DNA of 64,000 nt from Synergistaceae bacterium. GTDB lineage: Bacteria; Synergistota; Synergistia; Synergistales; Aminobacteriaceae. Shown one piece after another: positions 24,431 to 33,556 of the stretch. The notes under the pieces are model-generated. The model had not been told where the DNA came from. It worked only from the letters and a program-made list of their open reading frames with translations, and searched no databases. The stretch covers positions 1 to 64,000 of the forward strand of contig JAHDKT010000056.1 in NCBI GenBank assembly GCA_018436725.1. Direction: 5' to 3'. The position numbers and the translations under genes were made by a program. Position 1 is the first letter of the stretch, and every line of letters starts with the position of its first letter.

Positions 24431-26146
24431 GTGAGAAAAGGAATTATTGCACTGGCAGTACTCGCGCTGTTCCTGGCGGCAGGGGCCGCTTTCGCTGCGG
24501 ACGTGAAGGAGGTCTATTCTGAAAACGGCATGGTGTCCTCGGCCCACGAGCTTGCGTCGAAAGCGGGCGTGGAGATCCTGCAGAAGGGCGGAAACGCCAT
24601 CGATGCGGCCATTGCCACCATGCTTGCCCTCAACGTGGTGGAACCCAACGCTTCCGGAATCGGCGGCGGCGGATTCTCCACCATCCGGTTCGCCAAGACC
24701 GGCGAGGTGGTGGAGCTCGACTACCGTGAAGTGGCTCCCCTGTCCTCCACGAAGGATATGTACGCTTCCGAGGAATCCAAAAAAGCCAAGGAATCCGTCC
24801 TCGGCGGCAAGGCCGTCGGCGTTCCCGGCATCGTGAAGGGTATCTTCACCGCCCTTGAGAAGTACGGCACCATGTCCTTCGCCGAGGTCGCGGCTCCGGC
24901 AATCCGGCTCGCAGAGGAGGGCTTCGAGGTCCATCCCATGCAGACCCAGATCATCACCGATGAATTCGGGAAGCTGAGCAAGTACAGCCCCGACAGCGTA
25001 TTCCTTCCCGGCGGCCTTCCCGCCGAGACCGGCTCCATCCTGAAGCAGCCCGAACTTGCCAAGGCCTTCAGACTTCTGGCAAGCGACGGACCCGACGCCT
25101 TCTACAACGGCCCTATCGGTGAAGCCCTTGTGGCGGCTGTCAACAACAGCGGCGGAAAGATGAGCATGGAGGATCTCAAGGGGTACAAAATGATCGTTCA
25201 GAAACCCGTCCACGGCACATACCGGGGCTACTCCATCTATTCCACTCCCCCGGCATCCAGCGGCGGCACCCATATCGTCCAGCTTCTCAACATCATGGAG
25301 AACTTCCCCGTGAAGGCCATGAAGCACAATTCCCCGGACTATCTTCACCATCTCGCCGAGGCCATGAAGATGGTCTTTGCCGACCGGCAGAAATACATGG
25401 CCGACACGGCCTTCGTCAATGTTCCCCTCGCGGGGCTCGCGAGCAAGGAATACGCGAAGGAACTCGCCGAAAAGATCCGGCGCTATGACGTGATGAAGGA
25501 TGTCCCCGCCGGCGATCCCTGGCCCTACAACGATGAGGTGAAGAAGGCCTTCCTTGGCGGCGGCGGAAACCAGCACATTTCCACCAGCTCTTTCTCCGTC
25601 GTGGACGCCGAGGGCAACATCGTCGCCTCCACGAACACGGTGAACTACTTCTTCGGATCCGGCGTGATCGTCCCCGAGTTCGGTTTCGTCCTGAACAACG
25701 AAATGGACGACTTTTCCCAGAACCCGGAAAGCGTCAACGCCCCCGAACCCGGCAAGAGACCTCTTTCCTCCATGTCCCCCACCATCGTTCTCGATCCCGA
25801 AGGGCGTCCCTTCATGACCATCGGAGCGGCCGGAGCCATGCGCATCATCACGGCGGTGAGCCAGATCGTCATGAACGTGGTTGACTTCGGCATGTCCATG
25901 GACCAGGCTATCGAGCAGCCCCGCATCTTCAACCCCGCGGGGGGAGGCAAGGCGGGCAAGCTCCTCATCGAGGAAGGCATCGACCCCTCTACTGCCGACT
26001 ACCTGAAGCTCAGGGGCCATGACCTTGAAATCCGGCCTTTCGGAGGCTACTTCGGCACTGCCCAGGGCATCATGTTCGATCACAAGAAGAACAGGATGAA
26101 CGGCGGAGCCGACAGCAGGCGTCTCGGCGTTCCCGTGGGCTACTAG
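24431..26146 (+). CDS. ggt: Gamma-glutamyltransferase
   Basis: A 571-residue secreted GGT. I start it at GTG 24431: GGGAGG lies eight bases upstream and the signal peptide (RKGIIALAVLALFLAAGAA) begins there. The expected nucleophile for autocleavage and catalysis is Thr385, in STSSFSVVD, which aligns with TTHYSVVD of known enzymes. KRPLSSMSPTIV is intact, while the usual PGGSRI loop reads AAGAMRI. It removes gamma-glutamyl groups from glutathione or gamma-glutamyl peptides. GGT-family enzymes also cut or attach poly-gamma-glutamate, and pgsBC-like genes start less than 1 kb downstream. A terminator follows it. Confidence 0.93.
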   Translation: MRKGIIALAVLALFLAAGAAFAADVKEVYSENGMVSSAHELASKAGVEILQKGGNAIDAAIATMLALNVVEPNASGIGGGGFSTIRFAKTGEVVELDYREVAPLSSTKDMYASEESKKAKESVLGGKAVGVPGIVKGIFTALEKYGTMSFAEVAAPAIRLAEEGFEVHPMQTQIITDEFGKLSKYSPDSVFLPGGLPAETGSILKQPELAKAFRLLASDGPDAFYNGPIGEALVAAVNNSGGKMSMEDLKGYKMIVQKPVHGTYRGYSIYSTPPASSGGTHIVQLLNIMENFPVKAMKHNSPDYLHHLAEAMKMVFADRQKYMADTAFVNVPLAGLASKEYAKELAEKIRRYDVMKDVPAGDPWPYNDEVKKAFLGGGGNQHISTSSFSVVDAEGNIVASTNTVNYFFGSGVIVPEFGFVLNNEMDDFSQNPESVNAPEPGKRPLSSMSPTIVLDPEGRPFMTIGAAGAMRIITAVSQIVMNVVDFGMSMDQAIEQPRIFNPAGGGKAGKLLIEEGIDPSTADYLKLRGHDLEIRPFGGYFGTAQGIMFDHKKNRMNGGADSRRLGVPVGY

Positions 26147-26184
26147 GTCCGCTCCCAGAAACCGGCATCAGGAAGGAACAAAGA

Positions 26185-26214
26185 GAGGCGGGGCCGCGGA
26201 AGCGGTCCCGCCTC
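26185..26214 (+). terminator. Hairpin terminator after ggt
   Basis: A 13-bp GC-rich stem (26185-26197 with 26202-26214, one G-T pair), GGAA loop, followed by TTCCATT. A weak U-run. Confidence 0.7.
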
Positions 26215-26263
26215 TTCCATTGCTGAAAGCTCTGGTACAATGGGCGGCGGAGGAGGGGGTTCC

Positions 26264-26926
26264 ATGAACAGAAAACAGCTTGCGTCCATGATCGACCATA
26301 CACTGCTGAAACCTGAAGCCAGGGTTGAAGACATCAGGCGCCTCTGTGACGAGGCGAAGGAATACGGATTCGCCTCGGTGTGCGTCAATGGATCCTTCGT
26401 GGAGACGGCCGTCAGGGAGCTGAATGGCTCCGGGGTGAAGGTCTGTGCGGTGGTCGGATTCCCCCTCGGCGCCTGCTCGAGCGAAACGAAGGCCTTTGAG
26501 GCCCGGGAGGCTGCAGCCCGGGGTGCGGAGGAGATCGACATGGTCCTTTCCGTGGGACGTCTTCTTGCCGGTAATGAGGAGTATGTACGGGAGGACGTCA
26601 GGAAGGTGGTGGAAGCCGCCGGAAAAGGGGCTGTTGTCAAGGTCATTCTCGAGACCTGCCTCCTGGACGATGAAAAGAAGGTTCTCGGCTGTCGGCTGGC
26701 GGAGGAAGGGGGAGCCCGTTTCGTCAAGACGTCCACGGGTTTTTCCTCCGGAGGCGCCACCGCTGAAGACGTGGCGCTCATGCGCCGCACAGTGGGCAAC
26801 CGCCTCGGCGTCAAGGCGTCGGGAGGGATCCGCACACGAAGGGATGCGGAGGCCATGATAGCCGCGGGGGCGAGCCGCATAGGGGCCTCGGCGTCTGTGG
26901 CCATCTGTTCGGAAGATCACTCCTGA
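26264..26926 (+). CDS. deoC: Deoxyribose-phosphate aldolase
   Basis: A 220-residue class I aldolase that splits 2-deoxyribose-5-phosphate into glyceraldehyde-3-phosphate and acetaldehyde. The Schiff-base lysine is Lys155 in FVKTSTGF; the second catalytic lysine is in VKASGGIR and the aspartate in EIDMVLS. I start at ATG 26264, directly behind GGAGGAGGGGG; an in-frame ATG at 26240 overlaps that site. pgsB begins 17 bases after its stop, so it heads the pgs operon, though its chemistry has no obvious link to it. Confidence 0.95.
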   Translation: MNRKQLASMIDHTLLKPEARVEDIRRLCDEAKEYGFASVCVNGSFVETAVRELNGSGVKVCAVVGFPLGACSSETKAFEAREAAARGAEEIDMVLSVGRLLAGNEEYVREDVRKVVEAAGKGAVVKVILETCLLDDEKKVLGCRLAEEGGARFVKTSTGFSSGGATAEDVALMRRTVGNRLGVKASGGIRTRRDAEAMIAAGASRIGASASVAICSEDHS

Positions 26927-26943
26927 GGGCGGGTTTAGGGACC

Positions 26944-27954
26944 ATGGTATTCTGCAGTGCTCCTGACAGCATCCCCATTCGGATTCTTGTCACGGGGAGC
27001 AGGGGAAAAAGCTCCCTTGTCCGCCTCCTGACGGCCGCTCTCGAGGGGGCGGGAGTATCGGCAGCCGGGAGAATTACCGGGGTTCTTCCCCGGGAGATCT
27101 TCCGGGGAAAAGAGACGCTCATTCTCCGCTCCGGTCCCGGCAGCGTGCAGGAAATGCGGTGGTGGCTCCGCTCCCTGCCCGGCGGAACGGAGGGAGCGGT
27201 GCTCGAAAACAGCGCCGTTGATCAGGAGCTGCAGGGGCTCGCCTGGCGGTGGATGAAGCCGTCCTGTACGGTGCTCACCAATGTCCGTCCCGACCACGAG
27301 GAAGTCTGGGGCCGCGGAGAAGAGGCGGCCGCGGCGGCTCTCTGCGGAGGAATAGGCGGAGGGACGGTGATCCTCCCCTGTTCCGTTGCATCTGTCCCGG
27401 CAGTACCCCCCATTCTCGGGAAAAAGGGGTGCGGGCTTTTGCCCTGTCCCGACGGCGCCTGTTACAGGGAAACCCATCTTTCCCTCGTTTCCGGAGTCTG
27501 CTCTTTTCTGGGCCTTGACAGCGGGAAAGCCCTGGCGGCCGCCCGGGAGGTCGCCCCCGACATAGCTGATTTCCGCCTCATCCGGGAAGGGAGGGGGATT
27601 CTTGCCTCGGCCTTTTCCGCCAACGAGCCCGAATCCACGGAAACCCTGTTCCAGTCCACCGGGTGGGAGAGACAGGAGACCACGGTGCTTTACAACTCGA
27701 GAAAGGATCGTGTCGCTCGTCTGCGCTCCTTTCTGCCCTGGCTGTCTGAACCTTCCTGGAAGCGCGTGGCTGTCACTGGAAGCCGGCCTCTTTTTCTGCC
27801 TTCCGGCGCCGCATTTCTTTCCCGTCGGGACCCCGGAGAGCTGAGGGCCTTCGTCGCTTCGGAAGGAAAGGTCTTCGGATGCGGGAACGTGGCCGGCGTC
27901 CCCCTGCAATATTTGCTCGAACGGGAGGAAGGGGAGGAAAGATTCCTTGACTGA
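26944..27954 (+). CDS. pgsB: Poly-gamma-glutamate synthase PgsB/CapB-like ligase
   Basis: A 336-residue Mur-ligase-fold enzyme. The ATP-binding loop GSRGKSS lies at residues 18-24, and LTNVRPDHEE matches the metal-binding segment of this family. PgsB/CapB forms gamma-amide bonds between glutamates using ATP at the inner face of the membrane. It is shorter than the 393-residue Bacillus protein and lacks some of the C-terminal domain. The ribosome site is weak. pgsC starts eight bases before its end on a TTG, so translation is coupled. Confidence 0.85.
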   Translation: MVFCSAPDSIPIRILVTGSRGKSSLVRLLTAALEGAGVSAAGRITGVLPREIFRGKETLILRSGPGSVQEMRWWLRSLPGGTEGAVLENSAVDQELQGLAWRWMKPSCTVLTNVRPDHEEVWGRGEEAAAAALCGGIGGGTVILPCSVASVPAVPPILGKKGCGLLPCPDGACYRETHLSLVSGVCSFLGLDSGKALAAAREVAPDIADFRLIREGRGILASAFSANEPESTETLFQSTGWERQETTVLYNSRKDRVARLRSFLPWLSEPSWKRVAVTGSRPLFLPSGAAFLSRRDPGELRAFVASEGKVFGCGNVAGVPLQYLLEREEGEERFLD

Positions 27955-28387
27955 CGGAGATGTGCTCCTTGTTGCCCTCGGCATTGCCCTGGGGCTGTTC
28001 CTTTTTCACCGGACCGGGTATTCCCCCGGCGGCATCATCACTCCCGGCTTCCTGGCCATGGAACTGGCCTCGCCCGCTCGGGTCGCGGCAGCGTTCGGGT
28101 GCGCCATGATTGTAGGCGCTCTCCTTTCCCTTCTCGTCAGGGGAACGGGCTTGTACGGCCGCCAGAGAACCGGTGCCGCCATGCTCCTCGCTCTTGGAGT
28201 GAAGGTGGTGCTGGGGGACCTCTTCCCCGCCGCTCCTGCCTGGATCGGGTGGGTCATTCCGGGGCTTATAGGAGCCGACATGCAGCGCCAGGGGATCGTC
28301 CCCACGGCTGCTGCATCCCTTGCCTCGGCCTTCGCCGCCTCCCTGGCGGCCGCCCTGCTGGTTTCCCTTTCCGGAGTGTCGCCATGA
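27947..28387 (+). CDS. pgsC: Poly-gamma-glutamate synthase membrane subunit PgsC/CapC-like
   Basis: A 146-residue protein with four to five membrane segments and the PgsC-type opening (GLFLFHRTGYSPGGIITPG). With PgsB it forms the membrane polymerase or export complex for poly-gamma-glutamate. It starts at TTG 27947 behind GGGAGGAAAG, overlapping pgsB by eight bases, and its stop overlaps the next ATG (ATGA). Confidence 0.87.
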   Translation: MTDGDVLLVALGIALGLFLFHRTGYSPGGIITPGFLAMELASPARVAAAFGCAMIVGALLSLLVRGTGLYGRQRTGAAMLLALGVKVVLGDLFPAAPAWIGWVIPGLIGADMQRQGIVPTAAASLASAFAASLAAALLVSLSGVSP

Positions 28388-29436
28388 AAAAGTCCCTTCT
28401 CGAGGTGCAGCGAACTTTTTTGCGGAATGCCCGGCTGAGGCTGGTTTTTCTTGCAGCCGTCCTCGGTGCGGCCTGGTATTTCGGCACCGTCGACAGGGTG
28501 TCGGGCGACGAGCTCAGGCTCTGGGAGAAAGTCCGGACTGCCCAGGATCATCTTTTCCGGTGGAGGGAGGACCGGGGCGTTGCCCCGGAAGAGGGAAGCG
28601 ACAGGGAGAAAACGGGATTCATCGGTGTGGAATGGAGTCCTCTCACAACCACCCTGGGTCCGCTGGAGGCGAAACGGACCGCCGCAGACCCCCTCTGGGC
28701 CGTCCATGCCCTTCGGAGCTTCCGGGCCCTGGGCATCGGAGAGGGCGACAATGTGGCGCTTTTGTCGTCGTCATCGTTCCCGGGCCTTGTCTACTCGATC
28801 CTGGCAGCGGCGGAACATCTGGGCGCGGATGTGCTGTGGATTCATTCCCTCGGCGCCTCCACCTGGGGTGCCAACAATCCCTCCCTCCCCTGGCCCGTGA
28901 TGGCTTCGGTCCTCCGGCAGGGAGGCTTTCTCTCCCGGAAGGCGGACTGGTACACCCTCGGCGGACGGGGAGAGATGGGGCTCGATCTGCCCGAAGAGGG
29001 ACGGAACATCCTGGAGGATACGGCTGCTGAGGAGAATGTTCCTTTATTAAAGGCTTCTTCCCTTTCAGGGATGATCGAGGCGAAGACCCGCCTGATAACC
29101 GATTTCGCGCCCCAGCTGACGGTGAGCGTGGGCGGCGGGGCGGCGGCCTTTGCCGGCAACGATTCCGAGTTCCTCCGGGGAGGGCTCTTTTTCCCGCCGC
29201 CGGAGGGAGCCGTCCCCCCGGGGGACGGCGTTCTTCAGCGTCTCCTGGCGGCGGGCATTCCTGTGCTCCATTTCCTGAACATGAAAGAAATGGCCTCTGA
29301 GGCCGGCATTCCATACGACGGAGCCCCGGCTCCCCGGTTCGTTTCCCTGCGGAGCGCCGCTGTATCTGCTGCCGGAGTGGCCTTTTTCTTTCTTTTCCTG
29401 ATTTTCCACAGGCGGTGGGACCGATGGAAACCCTGA
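28384..29436 (+). CDS. pgsW: Poly-gamma-glutamate system protein (PgsW-like)
   Basis: A 350-residue membrane protein with one membrane segment near residues 19-36 and another at the C-terminus (about 322-343), with a large extracytoplasmic domain between them. It matches what I recall of the poly-gamma-glutamate system protein family that goes with PgsB/PgsC in bacteria lacking PgsA. Its exact job is unknown. The start overlaps the pgsC stop by four bases, and the end overlaps the histidine kinase start by 13 bases. Confidence 0.75.
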   Translation: MKKSLLEVQRTFLRNARLRLVFLAAVLGAAWYFGTVDRVSGDELRLWEKVRTAQDHLFRWREDRGVAPEEGSDREKTGFIGVEWSPLTTTLGPLEAKRTAADPLWAVHALRSFRALGIGEGDNVALLSSSSFPGLVYSILAAAEHLGADVLWIHSLGASTWGANNPSLPWPVMASVLRQGGFLSRKADWYTLGGRGEMGLDLPEEGRNILEDTAAEENVPLLKASSLSGMIEAKTRLITDFAPQLTVSVGGGAAAFAGNDSEFLRGGLFFPPPEGAVPPGDGVLQRLLAAGIPVLHFLNMKEMASEAGIPYDGAPAPRFVSLRSAAVSAAGVAFFFLFLIFHRRWDRWKP

Positions 29437-30785
29437 ATGCAGACAACCACACGGCAAAACACCTGGCTGCGGCCCTGTTCTTCCTCCTTCTCTGGACGGC
29501 GGCTCAGCAGATATCCACGGCACCGCTGCTCCGAGCCATCGCCCGGATTCCGGAGACCATGGACAGCGGGGATCTCCTTACTGCAGCGGCGTTTGTTGTG
29601 ATGCTGAACGGTATCAGGGCCATCGCCCTGTACCTCGGATGGTTTCTTGCGGGAAACGGTCTTGCCGGACTGCATTCATCCCTTTCTTTTCTCTCCTGGC
29701 TGACCCCAGTCGCAGCTATCCCCCTGACCTATTTCCTTCCGCCCGTACTCGGTGAGGGAATTCAGCTCCATTTCGGCATCCCGGCCGTACTCAGCGTGAC
29801 CAGCGTTCTCGTGCTCCGGCATCTCACCAGGCACATTTCTGACTGGGTGTACAAGTCCATTGCCCTGGCCCTTTTCGTTTTTTCCTTCCAGTGGCTTGAC
29901 ATTATTCCCTCCCTTACCGATTACGGCGCGGGCTGGGGGGAGCTTTCCACGTCGGTGAAGACCGCGGCGGGAATTCTCGGGAGAGAGGCCCTTCTCAACT
30001 GGTCCGGAAGTTCCGTCTTTGCCGGCCTCTTTCTCTCCGGCGTTCTCACCACCGAGCTCATGGTGACCTACAGCGCCAGGCTGGCCGACATGGCGCTTCT
30101 CAGGGACAGGGAGAACAAAATGGCCCGCCTCCGGGAGCAGAGCATCGCCAGCAGGAGCCTTGTGGAAATGCAGCAGCTTGTCCACGACCTGAAACGGCCC
30201 CTCACCACCATCCTCGGCCTCGGGGACGTCATCGTGTCCGGGCGGGGTGGAGGGAACACGGCGAAGTACGGAACCGTCATCTGCGAGGCGGCACGGACAA
30301 TGGAAGAAATGGTCTCTGAAATCCTCCACGAAGATTTCAGGAGACCGGTGCTTCTGGGGGATCTCGTGGAATATGTCTTTACCCAGATCAGCCCCTTTTC
30401 GTGGAGAGAGACGGTTTCGCTTGAAGCAGACCGTCCTGTCCTGATGGAGACGGTGGAAGTGAATGTGGTGCGCTTTTCCAGGGCCCTGGTGAACCTTCTT
30501 GACAACGCCCACAAGGCGAACGCCCAGTCGGGGGGAGGAAAAATCACCCTGTCCGCAGAACTTGATGAACGTTCCGTCATCATTTCAGTTGCCGACGAAG
30601 GCCCCGGTTTCCCGCCGGACTGGAAAGCAGGATCGGGGTGGAACTCTACCGGTCTTGGCCTCCAATACGTTACAATGGTGGTATTCAATCACGGAGGAAC
30701 GTTCCGGACTGAAAACCTCCCCGGGGGCGGTGCACGGACGGAGCTGACCCTTGGCAGGGCTGGAAAAGGAAAGGATGAGCATTGA
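29424..30785 (+). CDS. Membrane sensor histidine kinase
   Basis: A 453-residue kinase. Five or six membrane segments fill residues 10-215. The dimerisation/phosphoacceptor region has His254 in LVHDLKRPLTT. The ATPase domain follows, with an N box in LLDNAHKAN, ADEGPGF and GLGLQYV. The ATG at 29424 follows AGGCGG and lies inside the end of pgsW; the response regulator starts on its stop codon (TGATG). The polytopic N-terminus has no domain I can name; it may sense a membrane-borne signal such as the state of the Pgs complex, which is inference. Confidence 0.9.
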   Translation: METLNADNHTAKHLAAALFFLLLWTAAQQISTAPLLRAIARIPETMDSGDLLTAAAFVVMLNGIRAIALYLGWFLAGNGLAGLHSSLSFLSWLTPVAAIPLTYFLPPVLGEGIQLHFGIPAVLSVTSVLVLRHLTRHISDWVYKSIALALFVFSFQWLDIIPSLTDYGAGWGELSTSVKTAAGILGREALLNWSGSSVFAGLFLSGVLTTELMVTYSARLADMALLRDRENKMARLREQSIASRSLVEMQQLVHDLKRPLTTILGLGDVIVSGRGGGNTAKYGTVICEAARTMEEMVSEILHEDFRRPVLLGDLVEYVFTQISPFSWRETVSLEADRPVLMETVEVNVVRFSRALVNLLDNAHKANAQSGGGKITLSAELDERSVIISVADEGPGFPPDWKAGSGWNSTGLGLQYVTMVVFNHGGTFRTENLPGGGARTELTLGRAGKGKDEH

Positions 30786-31441
30786 TGCCGCTTCATATCG
30801 GGGCAATTGACGATGACAGGTCCATTCTCTACACTCTCGAAGCCATGGCCTCCACGGAAGGGTGGAGAATGCTCACCACGAGCGAACCGGAGGAGTGCCT
30901 CCGGTGGGTGAAGCTCGACGAGGTTGACATTCTTCTCGTGGACTACCACATGCCTGTCATGAACGGGCTCCACATCATTCGCAAAGCCCGGGAGCTTTCG
31001 GCAAAACTTGTTCTTATCGCCCTTACCGTGGAAGACGGGGAAGAGCTTGCTTCCAGACTTACCCTGGCGGGAGCCGATGATTTCATCTCCAAGCCCATAC
31101 GGCTCGCGGACTTCACAGCCCGCATCAGGCTTCACGAGAAACTCTGTGCCCACAGGGAGCAGCTCAACTGGGAGGAAAGAAAAAAAGGGGTGAGCAAGGA
31201 CACCATGCGGAAGGTACTGGAAAAACTCAAGGAGTTTTCTTCCCCAAGAGATTGTGATGACGTTGCGGCGGCCTGCGGCCTTGCCTATGTCACCGCCCAC
31301 AGGTATCTGGAGTATCTCGCCGACCGGGGGCTCATCGTGAGGAGCGCCGGGGTTCAGGACGGACGCCCCGGACGTCCGAAGACCTACTACGCCATATCGG
31401 GCCCTTCGGCCCTTGCAGAGGAGAAGAAAGAGAATGGCTGA
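30785..31441 (+). CDS. Response regulator (CitB/DcuR-like)
   Basis: A 218-residue regulator. The receiver domain (about 1-120) has Asp9/Asp10, phosphoacceptor Asp53 in LVDYHMP and the lysine in SKP. The C-terminal part (about 140-205) is a winged helix resembling the citrate/C4-dicarboxylate response regulators. Its partner is the kinase whose stop codon it overlaps by one base. It also overlaps the LarA-like gene by eight bases, so this two-component system is part of the pgs operon rather than a neighbour of it. Confidence 0.9.
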   Translation: MPLHIGAIDDDRSILYTLEAMASTEGWRMLTTSEPEECLRWVKLDEVDILLVDYHMPVMNGLHIIRKARELSAKLVLIALTVEDGEELASRLTLAGADDFISKPIRLADFTARIRLHEKLCAHREQLNWEERKKGVSKDTMRKVLEKLKEFSSPRDCDDVAAACGLAYVTAHRYLEYLADRGLIVRSAGVQDGRPGRPKTYYAISGPSALAEEKKENG

Positions 31442-32693
31442 ACGGATGCTGCATATACCCCTGGGAAGAAAGACCGTACCCTGGACGCCTCCCCGGGACG
31501 TCGTGATTCCCCGTTCCCGGGGCAACCGGCCTCCAGCGGGAACTCCAGAAGACGCCCTTGCCGCTCCTTTCGGCTCTCCCCGGCTGTCGTCCCTGGCCTC
31601 CGGAGCAGGGAAGATCGCCATTGTGCTTCCCGACGCCACCAGGCTGTGGCAGGACGTGCCCCGAATGGCCTGCGCCATCAGGCGGGAGATCGGCGAAGGG
31701 AAGGCCGCCGTGATGTGGATCATCGGCGCCGGGCTTCACAGGGCTCCAACGGAGGAGGAGAAAAACCTGCTTCTCGGCGGGGCCTCCCGGCCTGGGGAAA
31801 CAGTCATCTGGGCGGACCCGGCCAGGGCCGCCGACACGGGTATGGTCACATCCCGGGGAACTCCTGTGACGGTGGCCCCTGAGGCTCTCGGGGCGGATCT
31901 GCTTGTCCTTGCGGGGGGTATTGTCTACCATGATCTCGCCGGGTTCAGCGGCGGGAGAAAGGGGCTTCTGCCCGGCATCAGCGGCAGGGTTTCCGTCCAG
32001 AACAACCACGGCCTATCCCTCCGGGGAGGGATGGAAGGCCTGGAGGTGAACGTGGGACGGCTCTCGGGAAACGCCACCGCCGAGGATATGGAAGAATACG
32101 GCCGGCTTCTTGAAAAAGGAAGGACTATCTTCCTGCTCAATGTTGTTCCGGACGAGACGGGCAAACCCCACTGCTACACGGCAGGAAGCCTGGACGAAGC
32201 GTGGAGCAGGGGAGTGGAAATGGCCCGGGCGCTCCAGACGCTCCACATCCCCGGAAAGGCGGCCCTCGTGGTGGTGTCAAGCGGCGGATACCCCTACGAT
32301 ATCGACCTGTACCAGGCAACCAAGGCAGTCACCGCCTCTCTCGGCGCCCTGAAGCCCGGAGGGGGGCTCATTCTCTGCGCGGGGCTCGAAGACGGCCTCG
32401 GCCCGGGGAACTTCGCCTCGGATCTCCCCCTGGCACTCTGCGACCCCGGGGCTCTTCTCCGCCGGCTGGAAGCAGACTTCACCATACCCGGCTTCATCGC
32501 CCTCAAGGTGCCCCACGACATGAAGGGACATCCGGCTGCCCTGGTGACGGAGAAAGAAGGAACGCCTTTTCCCGGAGAGACCTTCACCTCCTTCGACGCC
32601 GCCATGGAGTGGATTCTTCCAAGGGTTCCCCCGGGCCCCGCGGTCTACGTGCGGTCCGGAAACTGCATCGTTCTCAGGGCGGACAGCGAATGA
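31434..32693 (+). CDS. LarA-like (DUF2088) nickel-pincer racemase family protein
   Basis: A 419-residue member of the lactate racemase superfamily. LarA motifs are recognisable: LPDATRLW, GAGLHRAP, AGFSGGRKGLLPG (with the lysine that anchors the nickel-pincer cofactor) and SSGGYPYDIDLYQA. Known relatives racemise or epimerise 2-hydroxy acids using a nickel pincer nucleotide made by LarBCE, which are not in this window. The ATG at 31434 is behind GAGGAGAAG. It is the last gene of the deoC-pgs operon. Its substrate is unknown. Confidence 0.85.
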   Translation: MAERMLHIPLGRKTVPWTPPRDVVIPRSRGNRPPAGTPEDALAAPFGSPRLSSLASGAGKIAIVLPDATRLWQDVPRMACAIRREIGEGKAAVMWIIGAGLHRAPTEEEKNLLLGGASRPGETVIWADPARAADTGMVTSRGTPVTVAPEALGADLLVLAGGIVYHDLAGFSGGRKGLLPGISGRVSVQNNHGLSLRGGMEGLEVNVGRLSGNATAEDMEEYGRLLEKGRTIFLLNVVPDETGKPHCYTAGSLDEAWSRGVEMARALQTLHIPGKAALVVVSSGGYPYDIDLYQATKAVTASLGALKPGGGLILCAGLEDGLGPGNFASDLPLALCDPGALLRRLEADFTIPGFIALKVPHDMKGHPAALVTEKEGTPFPGETFTSFDAAMEWILPRVPPGPAVYVRSGNCIVLRADSE

Positions 32694-32730
32694 AAAAGCC
32701 CCCGGCCCGTTAAACGGGCCGGGGGCTTTT
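32694..32730. terminator. Strong bidirectional terminator
   Basis: A perfect 17-bp stem (32694-32710 with 32714-32730), flanked by A4 on the left and T4 on the right. It starts immediately after the LarA-like stop codon and faces the end of the minus-strand binding-protein gene. Confidence 0.95.
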
Positions 32731-32743
32731 GATTGCGGGAATC

Positions 32744-33487
32744 CTACTTGAACCACTGCTCCTTCATCTTGCCGAGCTCTCCGCTCTTCTCAAGATCCGC
32801 CAGGGCGGCGTTGACCGCCGTGATGAAGGCCGTCTCGCCGAGGTTCATGGCGAGAGCCTTTCCGGAACCTGTAATCTCCTGCTCGAAAGCGATCTTGATC
32901 TTCCCGGTGAAATCCTTGTGCTCCACGTAGCTCTTCGCCACGGGGGTGTCCATGAGGGTGGCGTCAACCCTCCCGAGGATGACTTCACGGACGCAGTCGT
33001 CGAATTTCTGGAAGGACTTCACCGTGACGCCGGGAATGGACTGGGAATAGGTCTCCTGAACGGTGCCGAGCTGGACCGCCACGGTTTTTCCCTTCATGTC
33101 CCCGAGGACCTTCATGGAGTCGTTGTCAGCCTTCACGATGAAGGCGCTGATGGAGATTTCGTAGTTCTCCGAGAAGGCGACTTTCTTTGCTCGCTCTTCC
33201 GTAGCGCTCATTCCGGCGGCAACGATGTCGATCTTCTTCGCGAGCAGGGAGGGAATGAGGCTGTCGAAGGGCATGTCCACCCACTCGATCTTCTTGCCGA
33301 TCTTTGCCGCGATGGCTTCCATCAGTTCGATGTCGAAACCCTTGAGATTGTTCTTCTCATCGCGGAACTCGTACGGGGGGTAGGTGCTTTCCGTTCCGAC
33401 AAGAATCACGTCCTTGGCCATGACATCGGCCCATCCGCCGGTGGCCGCGAGGGCCAGGACCAGAAGCGCGAGCAGCAGTTTTTTCAT
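32744..33487 (-). CDS. Family 3 ABC-transporter amino-acid binding protein
   Basis: A 247-residue periplasmic protein of the HisJ/GlnH/ArtJ type. The signal peptide is MKKLLLALLVLALAATGGWA. The mature start has TYPPYEF and KGFDIELMEAIA, the family's ligand-binding opening. I start at ATG 33487 behind AAGGAGA; a further nine residues upstream are unlikely. Basic or polar amino acids are the usual ligands. No permease or ATPase genes adjoin it, so it is an orphan here. It has a good promoter and an inverted repeat just downstream of the start site. Confidence 0.92.
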   Translation of the reverse strand: MKKLLLALLVLALAATGGWADVMAKDVILVGTESTYPPYEFRDEKNNLKGFDIELMEAIAAKIGKKIEWVDMPFDSLIPSLLAKKIDIVAAGMSATEERAKKVAFSENYEISISAFIVKADNDSMKVLGDMKGKTVAVQLGTVQETYSQSIPGVTVKSFQKFDDCVREVILGRVDATLMDTPVAKSYVEHKDFTGKIKIAFEQEITGSGKALAMNLGETAFITAVNAALADLEKSGELGKMKEQWFK

Positions 33488-33521
33488 GATGATCTCTCCT
33501 TCGTGATTGAACATATGTTTA

Positions 33522-33545
33522 TATCATTCTTCACGAATGATATTC
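33522..33545 (-). promoter_or_regulatory. Inverted-repeat operator candidate
   Basis: TATCATTC (33522-33529) and GAATGATA (33535-33542) form a perfect 8-bp inverted repeat with a five-base centre. An overlapping GAATGATATTC palindrome (33535-33545) resembles ARG-box half sites. It lies about +5 to +28 from the predicted start. Confidence 0.4.
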
Positions 33546-33556
33546 AATGTACAGTC

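Noticed and set aside
25571..25600. Possible loss of the GGT catalytic threonine
   Set aside because: The usual TTHYSVVD reads TSSFSVVD, but the first threonine, which is the nucleophile, aligns and is kept (Thr385).
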